A DNA stretch of 64,000 bases, from contig CM030837.1 in the NCBI GenBank assembly GCA_018105865.1, forward strand, positions 6,355,725-6,419,724, given 5' to 3'. This document shows positions 53,291 through 64,000 of the stretch, piece after piece. The DNA comes from Metaphire vulgaris. Its lineage: Eukaryota; Annelida; Clitellata; Crassiclitellata; Megascolecidae. A model generated the notes under the pieces. The model saw only the letters and a list, made by a program, of their open reading frames with translations. It made no database searches and had not been told where the DNA came from. Position 1 is the first letter of the stretch; each line of letters opens with the position of its first letter. The translations under genes were made by a program, and so were the position numbers.

Positions 53291-54924
53291 TAGAGCTCAA
53301 GTTAAACAATTTGTCACAAATGAGTCAAGAAGAACTTTCTCGGTCAAAGAGTCCTTTTCTCTCTCAGAGGACTCTCATTATCTCTTCTTACTGATGATGT
53401 CAGATTACGTCATTTGTATTTCTTTCTTTCTCTTTTTTCAGTAAGTAAAATACTCTCTCTCTGTCTGTCTGTCTCTGTCTGTCTGTCTCTGTTATATTAA
53501 TACTCTTTACTCAATATTCTCTTTTCTCTGTCTGTCTGTCTTGCTCTCTTGCTCTAGTTCTCTGATGAAATGAAAATAGAACTTTTCGTCCAAAAATAGT
53601 CTAATTTTTGCCTATTTTCCAGACCCATGTTTCGTCCGTTGTTCTGTCCTAATATAATCACTCGATCTTTGAAATTTCTGCCAAGGTAAGATAACTGGTG
53701 TTTCAATCAATTTAGCTAACTTCTATAGCTCCATTTTAGTAATGCACTCTGACATCAGTCGATGGACGCTTCAAAGTACAATCGTAATCTTACATTGTCA
53801 GATTGTTAAATGTAAGTCAATTCGACCGATTCGTTATGGTCATTTTGGTGGATAGGCAAATGGAAATAGTACGTGTTGTAGAATAGGAAGATTTTAGTCT
53901 AAATAACGTCTGTAGGCAGCGATAGATACGTACTGCTGTTCATTTAGATTGATTTGAAACGGTTTTTGAGACAAAGTAACGTTTATAAAACAATGCAAAT
54001 GCAAGGACACTTAAGAAATTCGATAATATAATAATAAATTGAAAATTAAATACGAAAACATATTGGATGCAAAGGTGACAGATGCTAAAAATTAAAATAA
54101 AATTTCTGTTGGATTTTATTTAACCAGAGGCGTCATTTGAGGTTGATGCAGAAACCAAGGAAATGAAAAATTTTTATAATTGAATGTGCAATAAGAAAAG
54201 AAAAAACCAGGAGGTGACTAAAAAAAAAAAAAAAAGGTCGTCAAGTATTTTTGTTGGTATGGTACAACGTAACAAAAACTGATGACGAGCAAAAAAAAAA
54301 AAAAAAAAAAAGGGCGTCAGCATTTTTGGAATAGGAAAAAATTTTCAAATATAAAATTGTAAAAGAAAATTTTAAAAACTTCAACTCTCTCTCTCTCTGA
54401 AATCTCGCCTCTCTCTAACCAATTAGGCGACAGTTATCTCTATCAACTCTCTCGTGGCAATATGGTCATCGACTTTTGAAGAAGAAAAATGAGTCTGCCA
54501 CCAATAGCAGAAACCTGAGCAACAGAACCCATTTTTTCACGGGCGTCCGTTGTTCTGTCGGGTAATATAATCTCCTGGAAAAATGGAGTTATGAAAAAAT
54601 AAAATTCTCGTTTCAAAGTAAGATAACTGGTTTTTCACCTCAGGAAATTTTTCATTTCTTTCGTCACAAGCTCCATTTTAATAATGCACTCTGAAATCAG
54701 TCGATGGACGCCCTTGTATTTTGTTTTATCGATGCCTAAATTTATCTCTGTTTCAGAGTTTGTCTTTTTACAATATTCTTAGTATTATAATTGAAATTGC
54801 AGCTGTGTCAACCAATGGGGCCAATGATAAGCAGGCAATACCTCAGTTCATCATCGTTGTTCTTGCTTTAAAAATCTCTGTTTACGTGGAATTTCGCCAG
54901 TCGTCTAAATGCACCCAGTCGACT
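53291..54924. other. Repeat mosaic downstream of the peptidase-like exon
   Basis: CT/GTCT-rich runs at 53450-53545. The block at 53626-53770 (CCGTTGTTCTGTC...AGTCGATGGACG) is partly repeated at 54540-54712, mixed with CATGGGCG-MITE-like sequence. Long poly(A) runs lie at 54220 and 54290. No gene seen. Confidence 0.5.
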
Positions 54925-55166
54925 CTACCTATCCCCTTTGCTTTTGCGTAGTGTCTGTCCAGTAGGTTTGCCGGTTTCGTTTGGCCTTGCTTCGACCCAG
55001 CAGTCCTTCTTCAGGAACCTGGTCATCGTTCGGTAGAGATGGACATCTCTCGTTCCACCGCCAGACAGGTCGTGTCGGCGGTCGGCGTAGATCTGATAGT
55101 GGAATGCCACACCTTCCTCCGTCAAGGCGTCGATAAGCTGAGCCGAGTTCTGAAGGTGCACGTTGT
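54925..55166 (-). CDS. Last coding exon of a DPP4/S9B-like dipeptidyl peptidase gene
   Basis: Minus strand. The acceptor gtcgtttgcttcag| gives exon start 55166. The exon begins with the last two bases of a codon that would be Asp if the previous exon ends in G, followed by NVHLQNSAQLIDALTEEGV, then QIYADRRHDL, VHLYRTMTRFLKKDCW and a polar tail to the stop at 54925. This is the C-terminal end of the alpha/beta-hydrolase domain of the S9B family (DPP4, FAP, DPP6, DPP10). The Asp and the RRH His align with catalytic Asp and His in active members. The Ser-bearing exon is not in view, so activity cannot be judged. Upstream exons must lie beyond 55.2 kb; I found none in this window. Confidence 0.85.
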
Positions 55167-55199
55167 CTGAAGCAAACGACAACATCCGTAATATATTAT

Positions 55200-55445
55200 A
55201 TTTTAATGCTATATCTTTTTACGCTATATCTTTTTACGTTTATCTTTAGATTTTTACGCTATATCTTTTAACGCTTATCTTTAGATTTTTACGATATATC
55301 TTTTTTACGCTGTATCTTTTTACGCTATAGATTTTTACGATATATCTTTAGACTTTACGCTGTATCTTTTTACGCTATATCTTTAAATTTTTACGCTATA
55401 TCTCTAGATTTTTACGCTATATCTTTAGATTTTACGTTTCGCTAT
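55200..55445. repeat. Minisatellite of TTTTTACGCTATATCTTTAG-like units
   Basis: A dozen or so imperfect units of about 17-25 bp mixing TTTTTACG, CTATATCTTT and AGATTTTTACG. It lies just upstream of the peptidase acceptor on the minus strand. Confidence 0.85.
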
Positions 55446-57480
55446 AGGCCTTTTACGTTTATCTTTGAGGTCGACACCCCAAATTTGGTATATGTGACAA
55501 TGGTTTATCAAAGTTCATACTAATTTTTTACAGCCCTATTTATCGACACCCCAAATTCACAATACTAGAGATATCCCTGTCATAGGGGCTTTTACGTTTA
55601 TCTCAACAATTTAGGGGTTGAAAAAGTTTACAGTTTTGACAGGGTGAGGGGTCTTTAGATTTTTACAATATATCTTTTACAAATAATCAAAAATAGGAAA
55701 TTTCACGGAATACTTTTATTACAATGGAAAAAGCATGGCAAAAAGGTTATCACCACCACATTTTGACACTCGATGAGCAAAACAGAGAAAAATGGTCATC
55801 ACCGCCAAAAATAATAACCTTGTTATTGGGACCTGTCATTGATCTTGAGGGGAGTCAAACGTTTTTGACGTAATTATAAAGGGTAACTGAAATTTGACAG
55901 TTGTTGACAGGGTGGAGGGGTCAAAAATTGCCCAAAAATTGTTGACAAAATTAATGGACAGCCCCTTAGGCTATAGCCTAATAGCCGGTATCAGTTTGTT
56001 GCTATTGGCTTCGGTTGAATATGATATTTCTCGTACCGTCCGCTGTTCCGTGAATCAGAAGGAACTCTTTCCCAACGAAATTCTTCGCCTTCTTCGAAGC
56101 GTTTGCGTTCTACAAAAAAACAGACTGAATGCTTGATTAGGTTACAAAAACTGCCATGCAATTGCATTGGATAGCTTTTAATAGGAAATACAGCGTTCTC
56201 GAACGCAATAATTCGCTTCAATCACTAGGCATATTTATCAAAATTACTATGCATTATTTACAGTATCTGCTTTAGTGACGACAGTTATTGACGTAAGTTA
56301 AAAGTTTGCCGAGAACTAAGGACTAATAATAAAACAAACAGCTGCAAACGGATATAGGGGCATCCAGTGTTTACCAACAAGTCCGGTTGCTCCGCCCACT
56401 GGTGGGCAGAAACCATAGAAACCATTGTCGTCTATTAATAGACGCCAATGGCAGAAGCAGATAGCTGGTTTCAGGTAGAGATTGTTCTGGTTCACAAATT
56501 GGTTTAGACGTTTAGAGTAGGCCCTATATAAGAACGCCATAATATTCTAGATTGAATATTTAGGCCAAGTGTTCACTGTATTCTTGTGACACCATTGTGG
56601 TGGATTGTAAACAACCTTCGTTCAATAAAATGCAACTTCATAGTTATTGCATAAACTTATAAATCGTCCGAAGTAGAAGGGTCCAGTGATATATCAATTG
56701 AATATTATTTGAAACATTGAGGCACATATGTTTTCCTCCTGCCTCCAGGGAAAATATATATATATATATATATATGAGTTGCGACGAGTTGATGGCTAAA
56801 TTTATATTCCTCGGTAGATGCTAATACACGAATAACACTGTATATATAGGCCTAATGTTATAAACAGTAATATCGCTATATTTAACGCGGTGTCCCGTCG
56901 AAAGGGCCCCCAGCAAAACGGACCCGTCAAAAACGTTATCATAATATAGTGTTACACAGGCCCGCCGAGAGAAAGCGGAGGGCCCCGGTGCAGAAGGGCC
57001 GGCGGGCCATTGACCAGTCACAAATCTAGGAAAAATTGCTGACGACCTTTTTTTGCTTGTCATTGACTTTACGGACTAATGAACAATACGTGTTGCAACT
57101 GTCGAAAAGTGGTGATGACCTTTTTTTCCTTCTTTGATTATCACTCTTTTTCACGCCGTTTATGATGTCTCGCCGCCAGGGTCCTGCCCCTTTTACTCGC
57201 CGGGCCCCTGTGCACGTGTCAAGTTGACCTTTTTGTGTTATTATTGTTGATATTACATCGTTCATCATCGGTCCGGGCCCCTCCAGGCCGCCGGGCCCCT
57301 GTGCATTTACCCCCTACTCTCGGCGGCCCTGGTGTTACATATGTACGACAGACACATGAAAGCGAATTGCAAAAACTTTTTCATAGACACTCTACTGTGG
57401 ATCATGCGGTAGATAGGGACCCAAGTTTCAAAATAGGTATGCTGTATGTAATTTCAGTTGAATACCTTGCTTCATTCTAA
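55446..57480. other. Intronic/intergenic repeats
   Basis: A right-end copy of the AGGGGCTGTCCATTAATT element runs to 55967. The recurrent TGAC...AGG motif occurs at 55771 and 57038. GGGCCC/GCCGGGCC-rich repeat sequence lies at 56880-57330 and a short (TA)n at 56755. No exon recognised. Confidence 0.5.
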
Positions 57481-57600
57481 AATCTTTCTCTGGTTTTCAT
57501 ACTCACGTCATAACCGCGAGAGTTTTCGGCGTCGGAATCGAACCCAAGATACCTTTCCGTATACGCCGTGTCTAACCGAATAATAACACATATATGCATG
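57481..57600 (-). mobile_element. tRNA-like SINE fragment
   Basis: The minus strand shows a B box, GGTTCGATTCC, near 57540, preceded by ACGGCGTATACGGAAAGGTA. The limits are uncertain and stems are not closed. Confidence 0.45.
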
Positions 57601-57792
57601 ATAATTAATTAGGCTACAAGGCTATTAGAAGTATTTTACAACTGGCTCTTGTAAGTATTCTCATTAGAGCCTGTCCAAATGTATTCAATATACTGGGTGT
57701 AATAATCCTAAAAGGATCTTGGTTCGTAGTAGCTGGTCTGGGCAAGAGGCCTATAAAAACTTTTAAGAGAAAGGGCAGTGATGTCCGTAGAG

Positions 57793-58114
57793 CAGTGGTT
57801 CTCTAACTGGGGTCCGCGGTCCCATAGGGGACCGCCAAGCGGTTTCAGAGGGACCGTAAATGATTACTTTCTCAAGATACCTCACTAACACAAAACACAC
57901 TGATGGCTCTAAGAGTGCTGATTCCATTTGAATTTAAATTTGACGACTAGGATTAACAATTTTCTGATAAAATAATTAATTGACAAAACAAGTAGGGCCT
58001 GTATGTTAATTACAGTTAATTTAAAATCTAAATTTTATAAGGTCTGCGAGCCATCACAAAAATTTCTAACGGACCACCACGCAAGAATTATCCTAAACAG
58101 TTCGAGAACCGCTG
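57793..58114. mobile_element. hAT-like MITE, CAGTGGTTCTC family
   Basis: CAGTGGTTCTCTAACTGGGG and TTCGAGAACCGCTG are inverted ends. The flanks CCGTAGAG and CACTAGAG match at 6 of 8. The CAGNGGTTCTC end is characteristic of Charlie-type hAT elements. Confidence 0.85.
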
Positions 58115-58260
58115 CACTAGAGCCACCAATAACAACGCCGTACCGTAATATCTCCAGTCAATCACTGGAGCAACAGCAATACCGCATCTGAGCAGATTGT
58201 CTTTGTTATCTCCGAGTACATGCGTTACGACGAAGCCTCCATAAGACTAACAACAACAAC

Positions 58261-58428
58261 CAGAGGCGTAGCCAGGAATTTCATTTGGGGCATAATGCGA
58301 TTTGGGGGATATAAATCTTAAAGAACTTTGAAAATCTTGAAAAACACATTAAAAACTTTAAGGTAGCCTGATTTTTTTTTGGGGGGGGGTATATATACCG
58401 ATAACCTCTTCCCCTCGCTACGCCCCTG
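58261..58428. mobile_element. hAT-like MITE, CAGAGGCGTAGCC family
   Basis: CAGAGGCGTAGCCAGGAATT...GCTACGCCCCTG with flanking ACAACAAC on both sides (58253-58260; 58429-58436). The duplication is perfect, although the target is itself repetitive. Confidence 0.85.
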
Positions 58429-58865
58429 ACAACAACAGCAACAAAAAAAGACAAAACTTCATTATGTTCCCAGCTTCATTCGTATTATAGCAGCTTTGTC
58501 ATTTCCAACATTTCTAGACTCTGAACAAGTCATCTTATGTATGCAAAGTACACCTCTGCCTTGGTGGATAATTGTGCCGTGTAATTTAAGGACAGCACCT
58601 TGGTGGGAACATTGCCGACGACAGTGTTATCACTCGGTGCTAAAGATTAACACGTAAACGCGGCGTTCAAATCGTCGAGAGACAGCGAAAGTTCGGACTA
58701 ATCCCATCCGATAATTGTCGACCGTGATTGGTGGGGATGGATGGCTAAAAATCGAAGTTCGTCCTAAAACTGAGAATCATCCTCGAGCTCTGATCAGAGG
58801 GAATAAAATCCTCCAACTCTCCAGCATATGACAACACTGTTTAGGTCTTACTGAGTAATATAATG

Positions 58866-58998
58866 TGCCCATATCAGACAGACAGAGAGAGACATCAGAC
58901 AGAGACAGAGACAGAGACAGACAGAGACAGACACAGAGACAGCCAGACAGACAGAAACAGAGACAGAGAGAGAGACAGAGAGTGAGAGACAGAAAAGT
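58866..58998. repeat. (GACA)n/(GA)n microsatellite
   Basis: Imperfect GACA and GAGA units, read directly. Confidence 0.9.
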
Positions 58999-59096
58999 AG
59001 ATTTTATTGACTATGTCGGTTATACATGAATTAATAAGGTAATATTCTGACAAAAAAGTACTTTAAATTAATAGTTACGATAGGCAGCACATAGAA

Positions 59097-59290
59097 GTGG
59101 CGTAACGTGGGGGCCTTCTTTGTTTCTGGCCCTGGGCGGGGGCCCCTGAAGAGGGGTCTAAGCTTAGGTTTAGGTTAACCCTAACTTATCCCTACGCCAG
59201 CCCCAGATGGAAATGATGTTCGACTTTTTTCTTTATCGATGATAACGTTTTTTTGGGTACTTGGAACTTGATCAAGTAACTGCCACTGAA
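59097..59290. mobile_element. Truncated CAGTGGCGTAACGTG-family element
   Basis: AGTGGCGTAACGTGGGGG and the opposed telomere-like run GGTTTAGGTTAACCCTAA match 17691-17820. No right TIR is present. Confidence 0.65.
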
Positions 59291-59873
59291 AACCCTTACC
59301 CACAGAAATCTTTATCGATGAACGGGTAGTGAAAAATCATTAGTATGCAAACAATATCAAGTCAGATAGAATTTGAAATTTCAGTATTTGAAGTTTTTAA
59401 CGCATTGTCAGGCATCTATGCTCAGAACCTTTCCATTGACAGTAAATTAATGCCCGTTTTTGACAGTCAAACGCCTATTCTGGATTTTTCGGAAAAGTTT
59501 TACCAAAAGACTGCAATTCAACAACTGTACAGGAGCAACACCGGCTGATTGAAACGGAGGGTGGGGAGAGATGAGTAAATATCGAGGGTAGATCGCCACA
59601 GGGTGCGGCCGGCGTGTGAGAAAAACTAGTCGTGAGAAAACGGGCACGTTCAAACGTGCAGGGCCACGTCCGACTCCACCGGTGTCACGTCACCGGTCGT
59701 CACTCGTAATTGTCAATCGGAATGCCAGCAACCGGTGGTCATGTCATGCGAACCGCATTCACTGCCGACGACAGACACGTTCACGTCGAGTGTCATCATT
59801 AAGGGATGATTTATCAACGACAATATAATTTGTGTCTCTGGTCACGTACGCGATTAATTACGCCTCGGTCAGG

Positions 59874-59880
59874 TATAAAA
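59874..59880 (+). promoter_or_regulatory. TATA box of the Gly/Tyr-rich peptide gene
   Basis: TATAAAA lies 91 nt before the ATG at 59971, giving an expected start of transcription near 59905. Upstream GC-rich sequence holds a symmetrical CCGGTG-TCACGTCA-CCGG block near 59680. That block is a possible regulatory site (inference). Confidence 0.7.
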
Positions 59881-59970
59881 TGACCGCCGGTCACTCCGAC
59901 TGACAGCACTCATCCTCCGAGCAATCGACTCGTCGCATATATCGTCAACTTCAACGGTCTCGAACTTAAA

Positions 59971-60201
59971 ATGAAACTCCTGTTTGTAGCCGTTCTGGTC
60001 GTAATGGCCTCAATCGGAGCAATGGCCGGAGGGTACGGCGGGTACGGTGGCTACGGCGGGTACGGCGGGTACGGAGGGTACGGCGGCGGCTATGGTGGAG
60101 GTTACGGTGGATACGGTAACGGATACGGACACGGTGGATACGGAGGATACGGCGGATATGGTGGCTACGGCAACGGATACGGTGGTTACGGCGGTTATTA
60201 A
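59971..60201 (+). CDS. Small secreted glycine/tyrosine-rich peptide precursor
   Basis: Complete 76-codon ORF. MKLLFVAVLVVMASIGAMAG is a classical signal peptide with likely cleavage after AMA. The mature part of about 57 residues is almost only GGY repeats with a few GNGYGHG variants. Such (GGY)n secreted peptides occur as cuticle or shell-matrix proteins, adhesive proteins and caenacin-like antimicrobial peptides; the sequence alone does not choose among them. The ATG lies in a short leader after a TATA box. A donor-like ACGG|GTAAGA just after the stop suggests an intron in the 3' UTR. There is one coding exon, with AT-rich flanks and GC-rich coding sequence. Confidence 0.88.
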   Translation: MKLLFVAVLVVMASIGAMAGGYGGYGGYGGYGGYGGYGGGYGGGYGGYGNGYGHGGYGGYGGYGGYGNGYGGYGGY

Positions 60202-61096
60202 TTTACGGGTAAGATAATTATCGTATCTCAATCTCATCGTTACGTCTTGAAAGTTTCTTCATTGGGCAGTGCATGCGGGACTTTGTAAAAGTCTATTACT
60301 TTTATATAGATTATACTATTCAACCGCTGTGTCTATTATCCTGATATCAAAATATTGTTCGCGTGCCCATTATTCAAGCACATTAGGCTTAGTTTGAAAT
60401 TACTTTAGAAAAGCATCTCTTCTCTCTCTTTCTTGATCGGATAAAATGATTGCACATTGCTTTGTGTCTAATGTCTAAACTCTAAAGGCTACTGTCAAAT
60501 CCTTGCTGCTCTTTTACTCTTAAGGGCAAGAATTTCATAGTTCGCTTCTTTTGTAGAAGATTCACTCTGTGTCTGTTTTCCCCCATTGCAGTAACTATAG
60601 GCCTACTGTAAGTTACTGAGCAGTATTATGAGTAGTAGGCTTTTCCCGTAGTATAAGCTGAGTTTGGTCAAACACTGATGAACTCCTATGCTACTATTTG
60701 GGTCTTATTAAAAATTCATTTGGTACTCAATTGAATCAGTAGGTGCTTTCTTTACGAACTTCATCTTAGTAGTTATTTACAAAAGGCACATTGACAAGAT
60801 ACATCGATGAGATATAGCCTACAAGAAGTCCCTAGCAACTGGATAATTAGCGTCATTAGTATTAAAAACGTGTGACAATCTTACACTATAAGCAGAAAGT
60901 CATTCAGATTGAGAGATCTCAAAAGCATTCGGTCACAGTGGGTGAGCCTGACCCTTGACTCTAAGGGTTCAGATTGGTTGACCCTGTGACCCTTGCCTTG
61001 TAGCTTCGATGACCTCAGTAAAGGCAATTTAGGCTTAGGCCTACAGTATATATAGGCCATGAAATGAATTATACTATTTGATATTGTTCATTGCAG

Positions 61097-61337
61097 AATT
61101 CTAAAGCCATCTTCAGCCTTCGTACTTTTATAAATTTCATCAAGGTCGCTCACAACAACCTCAACCCAGCGATCAATGTATTTGCATATCTTCTTCGCAT
61201 TCGCCAACGTTAAAGTGCCAAACATCGGACGAGAAAATTCGTGTTTAACATTGACCAATTAAAACGCAGCTCTATGACGTCATCATCACAATCCTATTTC
61301 GCAACAGACTAAAACCAAAACAGCTAGAATCAATAAA
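61097..61337 (+). other. Possible 3' UTR exon of the Gly/Tyr-rich gene
   Basis: The acceptor ttgttcattgcag| at 61096 follows the donor at about 60208. AATAAA at 61332-61337 would be the poly(A) signal. There is no coding sequence. Supported only by splice and poly(A) signals. Confidence 0.35.
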
Positions 61338-62324
61338 ACGCTCCGTTTAAGAGTAAATTTTCGCATTGTTGTAGGTTCTAGCAATGTTGATGTCATGCGT
61401 ACTTTTACGCTCCAGTCATAAATAGCATTTCTATCGTAACTCATACAAGCGAAGTGCAATGTTTAAGAATTTACCGATGTAAAAATAATAGCTCTAATAA
61501 CAGTTTCATAGTTGTAAGTTCAGATGCCTAAATTGTATCAGCAGTATAAATGGAAAATTCGTCTAAACAACGTTCTTTTCTGCTTGCTATAATATTGAGC
61601 TCACTGTTTCAATGTATAATCAAAAGCTATCATCAGATGGATTGTCTGTGCGATGTCTGTTCTATAATATGATCTCTAACACGAATTGTTTCGTCTTCGA
61701 AACATTTTGTCAAACAGTGCAACTGTCTCTGTAGTTCTGTCGGCGGTTTTGGTTCTAAAAATGCGATCCAACAGATCAAAAATTCGGTGTTTTATTCTGA
61801 TCAACTATAAAAATTAAGTAAGTAAAATCTCGTGGATTTATATAGCGCATTTGAAAGCACAATCAGTAGGCGCTTATTTTTAAGCGTTCAGCATTTCTTA
61901 AAATAGCTATGGGAAAGGTGAATGACCATGCAGCCACTGCCAGGCAATGGTCGATGTCCAAAGGGCAGTGAGGCTAGGTTGTTACAGCTATGGAAGAAAT
62001 GATTTCAGAAAATGGAAGGATTTAAGCTTAGATCTGAAGACTTGAGGAGATAATGCAGGAATTATAGGAAATGAGGATTCAGATTTTATTGCTCGAAAGT
62101 GTCTAAGTCTGTTGTTATTCCATCGTCAAATTAATTAAAGCCCCGGATTCTCCAAATAACCAAATGGTCTCTCAGTACACAGAACCACAGAACCACATAA
62201 TAATTATTAGACGCGGCGTAAGACGCCATATTACTAGTGGCCCATGATCCCCAAGTGGCCCACGACCACTCTGAGCAAATTATATATCTTTAATATCCGT
62301 TCAAATCCGTTAAGTCAGTGTTTC
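61338..62324. other. Intergenic; SINE-like repeat at 61815-62010
   Basis: AAGTAAGTAAAATCTCGTGG starts a diverged inverted copy of the 2105-type repeat. The rest is AT-rich with no gene seen. Confidence 0.55.
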
Positions 62325-62374
62325 CCAAACTGTGGGTCGCGACCCAAAAGTGTGTCGTATGGCTCAGTCTAGTG

Positions 62375-62707
62375 CAGCGGTTCTCAACCTGTGGGTCGCG
62401 ACCCCCAAGGGGGTCGAATGACGATTTGCCAGGGGGTCGCCGGAGACCTTCAGAAATATAGGGTTGTCCCTTTTATTGTTATTGCGCAAAATTTACTCAT
62501 TTTAACATGGAAAAATGCTGATGAGCAAAAAAGGTCATCAGCTAATTTTAAGATGTAAAAAAGGCTGACAAGCAAAAAGAAAAAAGGTCGCCAAGAAATT
62601 GTATTCTGCAGGGGCCCGAATTTCTCTCGGCGGGCCTGGTTGGGGGTCGCCACATCATGGGAATTGAATTAAAAGGGTCGCGGTACTATAAAGGTTGAGA
62701 ACCGCTG
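62375..62707. mobile_element. hAT-like MITE, CAGCGGTTCTCAACC family, nested
   Basis: CAGCGGTTCTCAACCTGTGG and AAAGGTTGAGAACCGCTG are inverted ends (16 of 17 matching). A perfect 8-bp duplication, GTCTAGTG, flanks it (62367-62374; 62708-62715). Two copies of the recurrent TGAYRAGCAAAAA motif lie inside at 62517 and 62564. Confidence 0.95.
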
Positions 62708-62936
62708 GTCTAGTGGGTCGCGGGATAGCGCGAAATTAGATTCAAAAGTGTCATTTTCTAGCCAATAGCACAACGTCACTAGCCATGAAAGTTGCAATCA
62801 GCTTTAGGGTTTAATTTTTTTATGTCTGCAATCCTCCATACACAGCTTATATTAATTACTGATTAGTGTTTTATCCAATTTTAGTTGGCAATAAGTTTGC
62901 AGGGTTGCGGCATCTTACAAGCTTCTGAAGTGCTTG

Positions 62937-63360
62937 GAGGCCATCCACAAAAATGACGTAACGCTCTGGGGGGGGTCAAACATTTGTGACGATGTGTGAC
63001 GATAGGAGATTCCAGGTTCCAGAAATGTGACGTCACATAACACTAAATTTTTGTATCAATACCGCAATGCTATGTTACCGCAAAATTGAACGTATTTTAC
63101 ACTTATAATTATAATACACTTCATTTAAAAAAAGAATTTGAAAAAGTTTCTGAATATTGTTTCAACTATAATAATTAAAGTGAATATTTTCAGAAGAAAC
63201 GTTAATTTTGACATTCGAATACGACAAGAGTGTGGGGGTGGGGTTAACGCGTTGTGAAGTCATATTTGAGGGGGTCTGACTTTTTGTGACGGTGTGTGAC
63301 GATGGGGGGAGGTAAAAAAACTGCCAAAATCGCATAACGCAATTTATGGATGGCCCCTTC
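62937..63360. mobile_element. Palindromic-ended element related to 23289-23772
   Basis: GGCCATCCACAAAAATGACG and the inverted CAATTTATGGATGGCC. The interior repeats TGTGACGATG and GGGGTC words as in the 23289 copy. Confidence 0.7.
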
Positions 63361-64000
63361 AGCCCCCTTGTTGCAGTTCCAAAGCGCTTTAGAAATCCTG
63401 GCTTATAGAGTTCTTTAAAAAATTAACTTTATTTCGCAACAACGCAAGGAAAGCGTATTCCGACCATTTTGCTCTGAAACTCCAATAACAATAGGGAATC
63501 TCTGCTTATGTACTTTTTATCTAGCGGTTAAGCGATTTGGCCATACTCATAGAATTTTTAAGACGTATAATAAAGGTATGTTCCTGGCAAAATTTAATAA
63601 AGATAATTTTCAAGAAATCTCAATATCTATTACTCTCATTTTGTCTTGTTCGGCAAAAATATTAATGAATCTGCCTAATATATTTGCCATATTTTCATTT
63701 GAGTTAAATCAGAGCTTTTGTTTTGCCATTTATTCGAAACTCAGAATTCTTTTCAACTAACGTTCGCCAGCCAGATGGCGTAATGCCTTTTGATATTGCA
63801 TGCAATTATTAGGGTCGTGGCACGTTACAAAACCCCTACAGAGGGCCGCGGTTCTCAGACTGAATCTGGTTAGCAAGTAGATCAGCGAGATGACGCTGAG
63901 ATGAAACTGAGTAGACGTTTAACTCACTTGACTCCATCGATTTGATCATTGATTTCAACTGTTCCCAATCTGTGATAAGTCTCGAAAAGATATGCATCTC

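Larger units (their letters stand above)
62325..63850 (-). mobile_element. Inverted CAGGGTTTCCCA-family copy with two nested insertions
   Basis: TTTCCCAAACTGTGGGTCGC near 62325, the stretch 62716-62925 and 63400-63850 together match the reverse complement of the 50150 element. The match is split by the hAT MITE at 62375 and the AGGGGC-type element at 62937. Confidence 0.7.

Overview
The window is nuclear DNA from an invertebrate animal. It has spliced genes with GT-AG introns, a serotonin-type GPCR, an SH2 adaptor gene, abundant microsatellites and very dense interspersed repeats. There are no bacterial operons, tRNA or rRNA genes, or CRISPR arrays. I cannot name the phylum from the sequence alone.

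Layout. (1) About 190-26,940, plus strand: an SH2D4-like adaptor gene. Its exons (192-251 tentative, 3457-3542, 17247-17376, 19072-19289, 20134-20341, 21137-21184, 21437-21493, 22930-22983, 24150-24448, and a tentative last exon at 26553) join in consistent phase, encode one SH2 domain, and have one probable GC-AG intron. Its 13.7-kb second intron holds a complete 11.2-kb Ty3/gypsy-type endogenous retroelement (3995-15205). That element has identical 495-bp LTRs, gag, protease-RT-RNase H-integrase with a chromodomain-like tail, and an envelope-like region related to insect errantivirus/baculovirus F proteins; several reading-frame breaks are present. (2) 29,425-37,982, minus strand: a two-exon 5-HT2-like receptor with an exceptionally long third cytoplasmic loop (about 850 residues), whose frame switches twice in compensating directions. 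(3) 38-54.9 kb: no convincing intact gene. The region holds microsatellites, hAT-type MITEs, LINE remnants, a CBX-like chromodomain pseudogene and a 1.4-kb tandem duplication. (4) 54,925-55,166, minus strand: the last coding exon of a DPP4/S9B-type dipeptidyl peptidase-like gene. (5) 59,874-61,340, plus strand: a compact gene with a TATA box for a small secreted Gly/Tyr-rich peptide. (6) 61.3-64 kb: nested repeats.

The most striking non-genic signal is a stratified record of short hAT-like elements (TIRs starting CAGTGGCG, CAGAGGCG, CATGGGCG, CAGGGTT, CAGCGGTTCTC), many with perfect 8-bp target duplications, some inside each other, inside LINE remnants and probably inside a coding exon. A short motif close to TGACAAGCAAAAAAGGTCAT recurs in both orientations within several otherwise different repeat families. 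Single-base frame breaks in the retroelement and in two host genes, several beside homopolymers, suggest consensus indels in the assembly, although real mutation cannot be excluded.
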